15,654 nt of DNA from Planctomycetota bacterium (lineage in GTDB: Bacteria; Planctomycetota; Planctomycetia; Pirellulales; Lacipirellulaceae). The position numbers were made by a program, and so were the translations under genes. The stretch spans positions 1 to 15,654 of the forward strand of contig JAKEIB010000195.1 of the NCBI GenBank assembly GCA_022614705.1, written 5' to 3'. The notes under the pieces were generated by a model, which saw only the letters and a list, made by a program, of their open reading frames with translations, was not told where the DNA came from and searched no databases. Within the stretch, counting starts at the first letter, position 1. Each line of letters opens with the position of its first letter. Below are positions 1 to 7,428 of the stretch, piece by piece.

Positions 1-48
1 ACGTCGAATAGGCGCCTACGCTCATGGCGCGCGCCTTGTCCCATGATA

Positions 49-597
49 TTATGTACTTGTCCAGGCCAATGTTGCAGATTTATTGCGATGGGCCATAACC
101 GCCGCTTCGGGAGTTTTTGCGTTTGCCAGGCAGGCGTCAACTGGAATTGAGGATTTTAGACGAGTCTTGCCAAGCGGACCTTGAGGCGAACCTTCCGCGT
201 GGTAGTCAACTTGTATCTTTCCACCGTCGTAGGAGCGGAAATAAGACTTTGATTTAGTTGAATCGTGACCTGCAACGATGGTTTGCAGCTTGCGAGATTT
301 TCCATATCGGCTGATCCGTTCGTCGTCGACTTGCGGTCCGGCCGCAAGAACCCAGTCGTGGCTTGCAAGCCGCACGAGCGCCATCCAGGGGCGGGGCCAT
401 TCGGGCGCTTCGCCGTTCAGCCACTGCTTGACGGAAACGTCCTTGTAATCCGTTACTTCGCCTTTAAGGCGCGACTCTTCTATTGCCCCGACGAGTGTGT
501 CCAAATCGGATCCGCGACGAACATGCTTCACGAGCACGATACGCCAGGACGCGTCGTCACATTCGGGGAGTTGTTCGGAGAGTGGGGGTCTGCCCAT
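49..597 (-). CDS. Hypothetical protein, 182 aa, possible weak HTH-like segment
   Basis: I do not recognise this family. The frame is open from an ATG at 597 to a TAA at 49-51, and the protein is soluble in character, with no signal peptide or membrane segment. Residues 31-80 contain a hydrophobic pattern around VSVKQWLNGEAPEWP followed by a leucine-rich helix. This faintly resembles the recognition-helix region of small XRE-type regulators, but that is only an impression. The C-terminal half is basic and rich in Lys, Ser and Gly. The gene diverges from the DUF7691-like gene, with about 58 bp between the two start codons, so both could share a promoter region. The start is the first in-frame ATG; AGGTGTC lies a few bases upstream as a weak ribosome site. 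That the ORF is a gene is moderately likely; the function is unknown. Confidence 0.55.
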   Translation of the reverse strand: MGRPPLSEQLPECDDASWRIVLVKHVRRGSDLDTLVGAIEESRLKGEVTDYKDVSVKQWLNGEAPEWPRPWMALVRLASHDWVLAAGPQVDDERISRYGKSRKLQTIVAGHDSTKSKSYFRSYDGGKIQVDYHAEGSPQGPLGKTRLKSSIPVDACLANAKTPEAAVMAHRNKSATLAWTST

Positions 598-655
598 AAT
601 GACACCTGTTGCACGATATCCGGTTAGTATTGGCCATCTGCCTCAGGAGAACGAC

Positions 656-1198
656 ATGAGCTACGTGCTCATTCCCTACGTAGTGGACATTTCCAAGCTG
701 AAATCCATCGTCGGCTCAAAAGTTGAGTCGCTCGTGGAGGCCGTGGTCGCCGAGGCTTCCGCAGACTTTGACGAGGAAGACGACGACGATCAAATAGATG
801 ATGAGTTAGAAGAAGCGATTTATCAACTGATCATGGGCGAAGAAAAGTATCCGGTTGAGGCAGACCAATTCGGTTACGCCCTGAAGGAGATTTGCGGTTA
901 TTGCGGCGAATTACTGCCAGTGGACATTTGGAACGGCGTCCGGTGGGCGGCCGTCGAGGAATGCGGCCTTGAGGATTTGCTCACCAAGACCGGGCCGCCT
1001 ATTGACCTTGCTCCAAATTCAGACTTTCCCACGATCGGCCACATTCGACGGGGCGAAGTGAATGCTTATCTTCAGGCGGCCCGAGGTCGCTTGGAAAAAT
1101 CCCAGGATTCGGAGATTCGAGAGTTACTGGAAGAATACACGGGCTGGCTGGAAACGGCGGCGAAGAAGGGGTTGGATGTGGTTTTCTTTTATCACTGA
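656..1198 (+). CDS. DUF7691-like hypothetical protein, 180 aa
   Basis: The start is placed at the ATG at 656, not at the upstream in-frame start at 497. CAGGAG lies 7 bp before it, and the protein then opens with MSYVLIPYVVDISKLKSIVGS, the kind of N-terminus seen in DUF7691 proteins. The rest also fits: a very acidic stretch at about residues 37-52 (EEDDDDQIDDELEEA), a central YGYALKEICGYCGE-like region, an FPTIGHIRRGEV segment near residue 125, and a C-terminal helix ending in VVFFYH, comparable with the GFYH ending of actinobacterial members. The length is normal for the family, whose role is unknown. The family assignment is from memory of its conserved ends, not from a search. The neighbours are an unknown divergent gene and a convergent broken gene. 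Confidence 0.75.
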   Translation: MSYVLIPYVVDISKLKSIVGSKVESLVEAVVAEASADFDEEDDDDQIDDELEEAIYQLIMGEEKYPVEADQFGYALKEICGYCGELLPVDIWNGVRWAAVEECGLEDLLTKTGPPIDLAPNSDFPTIGHIRRGEVNAYLQAARGRLEKSQDSEIRELLEEYTGWLETAAKKGLDVVFFYH

Positions 1199-1294
1199 TA
1201 GGTGAGTGAGCGGAGATGGGATGCTCCCAAACGATCGCCTCAAGTCGTACGGCATCAGCTAGCTGCACAAACGATTTTCCTACTCACGACACGA

Positions 1295-2100
1295 TTACGC
1301 AGACAATCCAAGCGACTCGCGAGTCATATTCAGTGCCGCTTGCTTCTCACCCAGATCGGCCGGTGTAATGCCGGCGCGCTGCGCAACATGCCAAAGGATA
1401 GTAGCCTCGATACAAAAATCGGATGCAACCCGCGAACCAAACTCTTTTTTCAAATGATCATTCAAGACCTTCTTCAGGGGCGAATTGAACGCAGATACGT
1501 CGCGATCTCGAATGGCGGCAAGGCATGTAAACAACAGCTTGGGACGCTGCTTGCGACATTGCTGAATTTCATTCGCCAATGCTGTGCTATCGATTTGACC
1601 ATTCTTGATATACTCGGCAAGCAACTTGTGATACGTGTTGTCGTGCACTGTTACCAGGTACGAGCTTTCGTCAAAGGGAAGCCACGGCTCGATCCATTCG
1701 ACAAGCTTACGCTGGCCTGCGTCGTTCTTTGACAGAAAAGAAAGGAGCAGCCCACCTCGGTACACTTCAAACCAACTCAGATTATGGGAGTCCCGAGTTT
1801 TGCGCATCATGTATGCGGCATTCTCATCTGTTTTCAGATAGTCGCCGTAAAAATAGTCAATGGCGACATCGACGCCCTCGCTGATGACTTCTCGACATCT
1901 CGTGAACCAATATCAAGCTGCAAATGCTTGTAAGTTGCGATTTCCAAGCAAGCTTCTACATCGTCCATACGGATTGCACGCTGGTTCATTTGAGGCGGAT
2001 AGTTCCCAGGCCCGAGGTAAAGTTCCGTAAATGAGTCCAGCCTTCTGGGAAGTTTTGTCGTCAATTCTTCGAGTCCCAGGATTTCGTATCGTTTCGGCAT
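1295..2100 (-). pseudogene. Frameshifted ~267-codon gene, possibly Imm49-like
   Basis: Two overlapping minus-strand frames form one interrupted gene. The 5' part starts at the ATG at 2100 (MPKRYEILGLEELTTKLPRR) and stays protein-like to about position 1912. The 3' part is in a different frame, open from 1912 (just after a TGA at 1913-1915) through YWFTRCREVISEGVDVAIDY and on to the TAA at 1295-1297. Restoring one base near 1900-1912 would join them into about 267 residues. The predicted product is all-helical, with conserved-looking Trp/Tyr positions (LSWFEVYRGG, EWIEPWLPFD) and a C-terminal ILWHVAQRAGI helix. That layout recalls immunity-protein families such as Imm49, but I cannot confirm it. 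An internal ATG at 1810 could yield a 171-aa fragment. The break is either a true inactivating mutation or a sequencing error. Confidence 0.6.
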
Positions 2101-2165
2101 GATGGTACTCAGCTAGAAGCCGACCCTGGAAATTGGAGTGAACAGGACTGGGCACGAAGGGCAAG

Positions 2166-2354
2166 TTATGAAAACCGGTAGGTGCCGGGCCGAGGAATTG
2201 ATGGAATCTCGTAGGCGCCGAGTTCGTATTTCTCGGGGTCTAGTCGTGTATTCGATTGCATCGCCTCGTCCCAGGTGATCTCCTGTCCGCTGTAGGCGGC
2301 TTCGCGGCCGAGGATGGCGGTCATGGTGCTTTCGGCGATTCCCTGGGCGTTTGT
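2166..2354 (-). pseudogene. 3' remnant of a second Gfo/Idh/MocA oxidoreductase
   Basis: The minus strand encodes 62 residues ending in PSIPRPGTYRFS and a TAA at 2166-2168. They align without gaps to residues 392-453 of the intact oxidoreductase at 2890-4251, with 46 of 62 identical by my count (for example AILGREAAY, GQEITWD, RPGTYRF). There is an in-frame TAA at 2355-2357 and no recognisable oxidoreductase sequence beyond it, so everything 5' of this point is lost. The divergence of about 26% points to an old tandem paralogue rather than a recent duplication. The upstream part has been replaced by the DUF4160/DUF2442 pair. No start codon or domain core remains, so it cannot make a functional enzyme. 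Confidence 0.85.
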
Positions 2355-2629
2355 TTACGGAGAGCGGGACTTATTAGTGGGTATCGGTCAGGGTTGGTCA
2401 GCGATTCCACGGCCAGGTCGACGTCTAAGTCGGGCCAATAAAGGTGATGTGGGCTGGGCAATTGGACGTTGGTCAATTGGCCGATTGTCGCATCGCGGAA
2501 CCACGGGAATTCCGTGAATGGAAGAAAATACTCCGTCTGATCAATCATCAGCCAGAAGCCGTGGGTGGAGACGTTTGTGACTTCAATTGCCGAAGTGGGC
2601 TTGCCACGCTTCGCGGATTTCGTCTTCAT
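2321..2629 (-). CDS. DUF2442 domain protein, 102 aa
   Basis: This is a small protein with the hallmark DUF2442 core: VTNVSTHGFWLMI, a FLPFTEFPWFRDATI segment, then PSPHHLYWPDLDVDLAVESL and a terminal DRYPLI. The only plausible start is the ATG at 2629, which lies inside the end of the DUF4160 gene (47 bp overlap), so the two are probably translationally coupled. DUF2442 proteins are often encoded next to DUF4160 proteins, and the pair is suspected to act as a toxin-antitoxin-like module; the biochemical role is not established. Family members usually end soon after the YPLI motif. Here the frame continues for about 18 more residues, the last 11 of which (KQTPRESPKAP) are encoded out of frame over the oxidoreductase remnant at 2324-2354. 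The tail is therefore a product of the genomic junction. Confidence 0.85.
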   Translation of the reverse strand: MKTKSAKRGKPTSAIEVTNVSTHGFWLMIDQTEYFLPFTEFPWFRDATIGQLTNVQLPSPHHLYWPDLDVDLAVESLTNPDRYPLISPALRKQTPRESPKAP

Positions 2630-2822
2630 GCTCTTTAACCAGTCGGAGTGCGGCGTTAAGCTGCCGTGTATTTAGGCCGTAATTCTGGGCCAGCTCGATT
2701 TCCGACTCGAGCCAAAACTTTGCTTCGCCGGCTGCGGATTGCACGTGTACGTGCATTCTAGTTTCTTCACGTGAGAAAAAATAGAAGCGATACGGACCAT
2801 GCCGGAAAACCGTGGGGCTCAT
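2583..2822 (-). CDS. DUF4160 domain protein, 79 aa
   Basis: The start is set at the ATG at 2822, because the protein MSPTVFRHGPYRFYFFSREE then begins exactly as DUF4160 proteins do. The longer upstream open frame is only a shadow of the oxidoreductase gene. The core shows the family features: PTVFRHGPYRFYFFS, an E..RMHVHV segment with paired histidines near residues 24-26, A..KFWLE, and a C-terminal helix (RLVKEHEDEIREAW). The length of about 80 residues is normal. It precedes and overlaps the DUF2442 gene by 47 bp, forming a two-gene unit. Its ATG is 67 bp past the stop of the intact Gfo/Idh/MocA gene on the same strand, so it may be read through from that gene. No clear ribosome site is seen. 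A toxin-antitoxin role is inference from neighbourhood. Confidence 0.88.
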   Translation of the reverse strand: MSPTVFRHGPYRFYFFSREETRMHVHVQSAAGEAKFWLESEIELAQNYGLNTRQLNAALRLVKEHEDEIREAWQAHFGN

Positions 2823-2889
2823 GCGATGATTGTGGATGGAAACGCCCGAGGAATCAATTGCACTGACGTCGGCGCGGCAGGATGCTGTG

Positions 2890-4251
<1,362 letters not shown>

Positions 4252-4639
4252 TGGATTAGGCCTCGATCGCGAGGGTGAGATTGTGGCCGGCGTGCGCTAG
4301 ACGTAGTTTAGCAATTATATCTCTGCGCGGTGACGAGAAATTGCACGTGCGTAGCGGAAAAAAGTTGGGCCGCTGAAATCAAGCCGCCCAGCGGCGATAT
4401 CTGATCGATGACGGAGTCCGCGATGAGAAAATGTCGCCGCTGCGCGGCTTGGAATGCTATACCCTCGCGTTCCGAGGGTTGACACCCACGGCTAAGCGAT
4501 TTCGCCGCTGCGCGGCTGTTCCATTACGAGCGATCCATTCCAGCAGTGGCTGCCAGGGCCGAACCCGAGTCTCGGCGAGCCTCGGCCACGGGGGGCACTG
4601 GCTTGACGCCGCGATGTGCGGTTCGGGACGATGGTCTAT
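4252..4639. other. Divergent intergenic region with short repeats
   Basis: This stretch of about 390 bp separates the minus-strand oxidoreductase from the plus-strand cyclase-repeat gene, so both promoters should lie here. I cannot name convincing -35/-10 boxes. It contains two copies of a 16-bp repeat (TCGCCGCTGCGCGGCT) 68 bp apart and a small CCCTCG/CGAGGG hairpin between them. The downstream part (4540-4620) is GC-rich with CTCGG/CGAG-type internal symmetry. Short open frames here look like repeat sequence rather than genes. I see no RNA gene. Confidence 0.6.
4434..4517. repeat. Pair of 16-bp repeats flanking a hairpin
   Basis: TCGCCGCTGCGCGGCT occurs at 4434-4449 and again at 4502-4517, both in the same direction. 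Each copy contains a self-complementary GCCGC-TGC-GCGGC core, so each can form its own hairpin. Between them, 4462-4478 reads CCCTCG-CGTTC-CGAGGG, a 6-bp stem with a 5-nt loop. A related sequence (CCGCTTGCGCGTCGCGGCTAA) is recognisable in part at about 12156-12176. This looks like a dispersed intergenic element. Confidence 0.6.
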
Positions 4640-5719
4640 ATGAGGGCTCGGTTTCGAAAAATTTTGCTGATCGCCATAGCGCTGCTCGCGTTAATTGATT
4701 GTTCCCGTACTGGAGTTGCGCAGCAGCCGAGCGACGGTCCACGGAGTATGCCTACTACATTACCGGGCGCGGCGAAAGCGGATGTCGAGTTGATGGATCC
4801 AGCGCGGCCGGCGATTGACAAGGGGCTCAAGTTCCTGGAGTCGCGACAGCAGGATGATGGCTCGTTTGCGACGAGCGGGTACGGGCGGAACGCGGCGGTG
4901 GTTGCGCTGGCGGGGATGGCGTGGCTCTCGGCCGGCAGCACGCCGGGGCGCGGGCCGTATGGGAAGGAGGTTGGGCGCGTCACGGACTACTTGCTCGATC
5001 ACGTGGCGGAGAGCGGGTTCATCAGCGTCGAAGGGGCGATGAGTCATGGGCCGATGTACGAGCACGGCTTCGCCACGCTGTTTCTGGCCGAAGTGTATGG
5101 CATGAGTCCGCGCGACGATTTGCGCGACAAGCTCACGCGGGCAATCGACCTCATCGTGCGGACGCAAAATTCCGAGGGGGGCTGGCGGTATCAGCCGCGG
5201 CGCGAGGATGCGGATATTTCGGTGACGATTTGCCAGGTGATGGCACTTAGGGCGGCGCGGAACGCTGGGCTGCGTGTGCCGAATGAGACAATCGACCGGT
5301 GCATTGAGTATGTGAAGAAGTGCCAGAACTCCGACGGCGGGTTTCGATACATGCTGCAAGGCGGCGAGAGCGCGTTTCCACGCTCGGCGGCAGGAGTGGT
5401 CGCGCTGTACAGCGCGGGTGTGTACGAGGGGGCGGAGATCGATCGTGGTCTGGCGTACATCGACCAGCATTTGCCACGCGGACAGGCCGTCGGATTGGAC
5501 GGGCACTTTTTCTACGGGCATTACTACGCAGTGCAGGCAATGTGGCAGGCCGACGGCGAGCGGTGGGAGCGATGGTATCCGGCCATTCGCGACATTCTTA
5601 TTTCCCGGCAGCAGGCGAACGGCTCATGGGCTGATCCGGTTTCGTTCGAATACGGCACGGCGATGGCGACGATCATTTTGCAGATGCCGGATAATAGTGT
5701 GCCGATTTTCCAGCGATAG
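4640..5719 (+). CDS. Exported prenyltransferase/squalene-cyclase-repeat protein, 359 aa
   Basis: This protein has the alpha/alpha-barrel repeat of the squalene-hopene cyclase and prenyltransferase superfamily. Repeated QW-like motifs are visible: RQQDDGSFA near residue 69, TQNSEGGWRY near 175, CQNSDGGFRY near 228 and RQQANGSWAD near 323, each preceded by an amphipathic helix. Residues 191-196 read ADISVT, an aspartate motif position often conserved in these stand-alone planctomycete proteins. It lacks the length of a true hopene cyclase (about 630-700 aa), so sterol or hopanoid synthesis should not be assumed. An N-terminal signal (FRKILLIAIALLALIDC) predicts secretion; the Cys is preceded by Asp, which argues against a lipobox. 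The ATG at 4640 puts the signal at the N-terminus; in-frame ATGs at 4616 and 4631 are alternatives, and none has a strong ribosome site. The function is unknown. Confidence 0.88.
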   Translation: MRARFRKILLIAIALLALIDCSRTGVAQQPSDGPRSMPTTLPGAAKADVELMDPARPAIDKGLKFLESRQQDDGSFATSGYGRNAAVVALAGMAWLSAGSTPGRGPYGKEVGRVTDYLLDHVAESGFISVEGAMSHGPMYEHGFATLFLAEVYGMSPRDDLRDKLTRAIDLIVRTQNSEGGWRYQPRREDADISVTICQVMALRAARNAGLRVPNETIDRCIEYVKKCQNSDGGFRYMLQGGESAFPRSAAGVVALYSAGVYEGAEIDRGLAYIDQHLPRGQAVGLDGHFFYGHYYAVQAMWQADGERWERWYPAIRDILISRQQANGSWADPVSFEYGTAMATIILQMPDNSVPIFQR

Positions 5720-5724
5720 TTGAC

Positions 5725-7170
5725 ATGTTAGCCACAGAGGCCACAGAGATCACAGACGTACGAAGCAATTGCAAAATGCAAATTGCAAATTGCAAATTTT
5801 TAATTGCTGAGTTCCTAACTTGCAATTTGCATTTTGCAATTTGCATTTTGCAATCGTCACTCCCTGTTCTCTGTGTGCTTTGTGGTTATCTTTCCGTCGT
5901 CGCCGAATCCAATGCGGCGCCGCAGGAGGTTGTGCCGGTTGAGGGGGCGGCGTTTGTCGGGGAGTTGGTTTCGGTGGGGGCGGATGGCGTCGTGAGGTTT
6001 CAAAATGCGGCGCCATCAGGGGATGGGGACGATGTGCGTACCTTACGACTGGCGGAGCTTGTGCGGTGGGGGAATCCGGTGGCACCGCGGGCGCGAACGA
6101 TTGTCGTACTTACGGATGGCGGGCAGTTGGTGACGGCGGCGGATTGGTCGGGCGGCGCGGCGGTGCGGCTCGAAGGAGACACAGTCGTTGTCCTTAGTGA
6201 CCTGTTCGGAGAGGTGCGGCTCGCGCGCGACATGGTGCGCGGCGTGGTGTTTGCGCAGCAGCGGGATGCGAGGGAGCGCGAAGAGCTGGTCGAGCGCGTG
6301 CGAGGCGAACCCTCCCTCGCCACGGCGAGTCCCGAGCGACCTAGCCCCTCGCTAAGAGGGAGGGGGAATTCGGATGTCGTGCTTCTTTCGAATGGCGATC
6401 GGGTGACGGGCACGCTTAGTGCGCTTTCGCGAGGGTCGTTGACGATTGAGACGAACGCGGGGGCGGCGAAGTTGCCGTTGTCGCGGGTGGATGCGGTGGT
6501 GTTGAGCACGCATAACGAACCCTCCCTCGCCACGGCGAGTCCCGAGCGACCTAGCCCCTCCCTAAAAGGGAGGGGAATTATTGTCGTGGGACTGCGAGAT
6601 GGGTCGTTGACTTATGCGAACGAAGTGCTCGCTAATGACAAGGAATTGAAGTTGACGCTCGGGAAATCGGTGACGCTTAACGGCGGGAAGGTGGGGGATG
6701 TTGTTTTCATGCAGCCGCTGAGTGAGCGAACCGTTTATCTTTCGGATTTAGACGCGGCCGATTATCGGCATGTGCCTTATTTGAGCGTCGATTGGCCGTA
6801 TAAGCGCGATCAAAATGTGCTGGGCGAGCCGCTGGTGGCTGGCGGCAAACGGTATTTGAAGGGCATCGGCATGCATTCGGCCGGGCGGCTGTCGTATCGA
6901 CTCGACGGCAAATACAAGCGATTCGATGCGTCGGTGGCGATCGATGATGCGGCGGGGGGACGCGGCAGCGTGACGTTTGGCGTTTACGTGCTGCGAGACG
7001 GCAAGTGGAACGATGCGTACAAGAGCGGCATCGTTCGTGGTAGCGATACGCCGCAGCCGGTATCGGTGGATGTGAGCGGCGCACAGGGGCTCACGCTGAC
7101 GGTTGATTATGCGGATCGCGGGGATGAACTGGACCGCGCGGACTGGCTCGACGCGAGGTTGACGAAATGA
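5725..7170 (+). CDS. Exported NPCBM-domain protein carrying repeat insertions, up to 481 aa
   Basis: Residues about 330-481 form an NPCBM domain, a beta-sandwich carbohydrate-binding module: VYLSDLDAADY, GIGMHSAGRLSYRLDGKYKRF, VTFGVYVLRDGKW and DYADRGDELDRADWLDARL. Before it are beta-rich modules of about 50 residues with the pattern LxxGD.vtG.l...G.l.l.t, best seen at IVVLTDGGQLV, VLLSNGDRVTGTL and IVVGLRDGSLT. Two near-identical inserts beginning EPSLATASPERPSPSL occur at about residues 195-215 and 265-285; they are encoded by the repeats at 6306-6370 and 6516-6579. The start is unclear. ATGs at 5725 and 5776 lie inside an inverted-repeat element, and the hydrophobic leader LPVLCVLCGYLSVVAESNAA is itself encoded by the right arm of that element. 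It is probably a cell-surface or periplasmic sugar-binding protein. Confidence 0.85.
   Translation: MLATEATEITDVRSNCKMQIANCKFLIAEFLTCNLHFAICILQSSLPVLCVLCGYLSVVAESNAAPQEVVPVEGAAFVGELVSVGADGVVRFQNAAPSGDGDDVRTLRLAELVRWGNPVAPRARTIVVLTDGGQLVTAADWSGGAAVRLEGDTVVVLSDLFGEVRLARDMVRGVVFAQQRDAREREELVERVRGEPSLATASPERPSPSLRGRGNSDVVLLSNGDRVTGTLSALSRGSLTIETNAGAAKLPLSRVDAVVLSTHNEPSLATASPERPSPSLKGRGIIVVGLRDGSLTYANEVLANDKELKLTLGKSVTLNGGKVGDVVFMQPLSERTVYLSDLDAADYRHVPYLSVDWPYKRDQNVLGEPLVAGGKRYLKGIGMHSAGRLSYRLDGKYKRFDASVAIDDAAGGRGSVTFGVYVLRDGKWNDAYKSGIVRGSDTPQPVSVDVSGAQGLTLTVDYADRGDELDRADWLDARLTK
5728..5888. repeat. Nested inverted-repeat element, 160 bp
   Basis: The outer arms are 5728-5756 (TTAGCCACAGAGG and further CACAGAG units) and 5869-5888 (CTCTGTGTGCTTTGTGGTTA), imperfectly complementary. 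The inner arms are 5768-5796 and 5820-5854. They are built from alternating TTGCAAA/ATGCAAA units and their complement, so they could form a long AT-rich stem. The left arm starts 9 bp after the stop codon of the cyclase-repeat gene. It may act as a transcription terminator or be a MITE-like dispersed element. The right part is also the apparent signal-peptide coding region of the next gene. Confidence 0.8.
6306..6370 (+). repeat. Intragenic hairpin repeat, copy 1 (65 bp)
   Basis: This is the first of two near-identical elements beginning CGAACCCTCCCTCGCCACGG and ending GAGGGAGGGGGAATT. It contains two potential hairpins: CTCGC-CACG-GCGAG, and a C-rich/G-rich stem at 6345-6365 that is less perfect than in copy 2. 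It is read in frame as EPSLATASPERPSPSLRGRG within the NPCBM protein. Confidence 0.9.
6516..6579 (+). repeat. Intragenic hairpin repeat, copy 2 (64 bp)
   Basis: This is the second copy, 210 bp after the first. It differs from copy 1 only by two substitutions and one missing G in the G-run near the 3' end. Its second hairpin is a perfect CCCCTCCC-TAAAA-GGGAGGGG stem. It is read in frame as EPSLATASPERPSPSLKGRG. The one-base length difference changes the host frame after the element, and in both copies the frame stays open. Confidence 0.9.
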
Positions 7171-7191
7171 CAGCCAGCGAGGCGTCCGTCG

Positions 7192-7395
7192 CTAGGTTTT
7201 CAGGACGAATGTCACGAGCATGGCGACGCGATATTCCGAAATCTTGCCGCCTGCGACTTTCACCGTTTGCTCTTTGATCCACGCGCCCTGAACCTGGTCG
7301 AGCGTCTTGCACGACCGCTTGATGCCGCTCTGCACGGCATCTTCAAAACTTTTCTTCGAGGACGAGATAATCTCGGTCACTTTCGCGATAGCCAT
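7192..7395 (-). CDS. Dodecin family flavin-binding protein, 67 aa
   Basis: This is a small flavin-storage protein that normally forms a hollow dodecamer and binds riboflavin, FMN or FAD in the cytoplasm. The whole protein matches the dodecin pattern: MAIAKVTEIISSSKKSFEDAV, an AWIKEQTVKV strand containing the tryptophan that stacks on the isoalloxazine ring, a following glutamine position typical of the family, and a C-terminal EYRVAMLVTFVLK strand. The length is typical. A good ribosome site (AAAGGTG) lies 5 bp before the ATG. It begins 33 bp after the stop of the phosphoglycerate mutase gene on the same strand, so the two are probably co-transcribed. It converges with the NPCBM gene, whose stop is 21 bp from its own. 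Identification is secure. Confidence 0.95.
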   Translation of the reverse strand: MAIAKVTEIISSSKKSFEDAVQSGIKRSCKTLDQVQGAWIKEQTVKVAGGKISEYRVAMLVTFVLKT

Positions 7396-7428
7396 TGCAA
7401 CACCTTTCTCAAGTGGGGAACAGGCGAA

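Noticed and set aside
497..655. 53-codon N-terminal extension of the DUF7691-like gene
   Set aside because: It overlaps the divergent gene, and a ribosome site plus the family-typical start are found at 656.
4760..5521. Minus-strand open frame of 253 codons opposite the cyclase-repeat gene
   Set aside because: It is an antisense shadow; the repeated QW-like motifs are on the plus strand.
4640..5719. Squalene-hopene cyclase or protein prenyltransferase function
   Set aside because: The protein is much shorter than cyclases, is exported, and has no partner or pathway gene nearby. Only the repeat fold is supported.
6306..6579. Two-copy repeat considered as a CRISPR or minisatellite fragment
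   Set aside because: There are only two copies, the 145-bp spacer is coding sequence of the same protein, the repeats carry two hairpins, and there is no array or cas gene.
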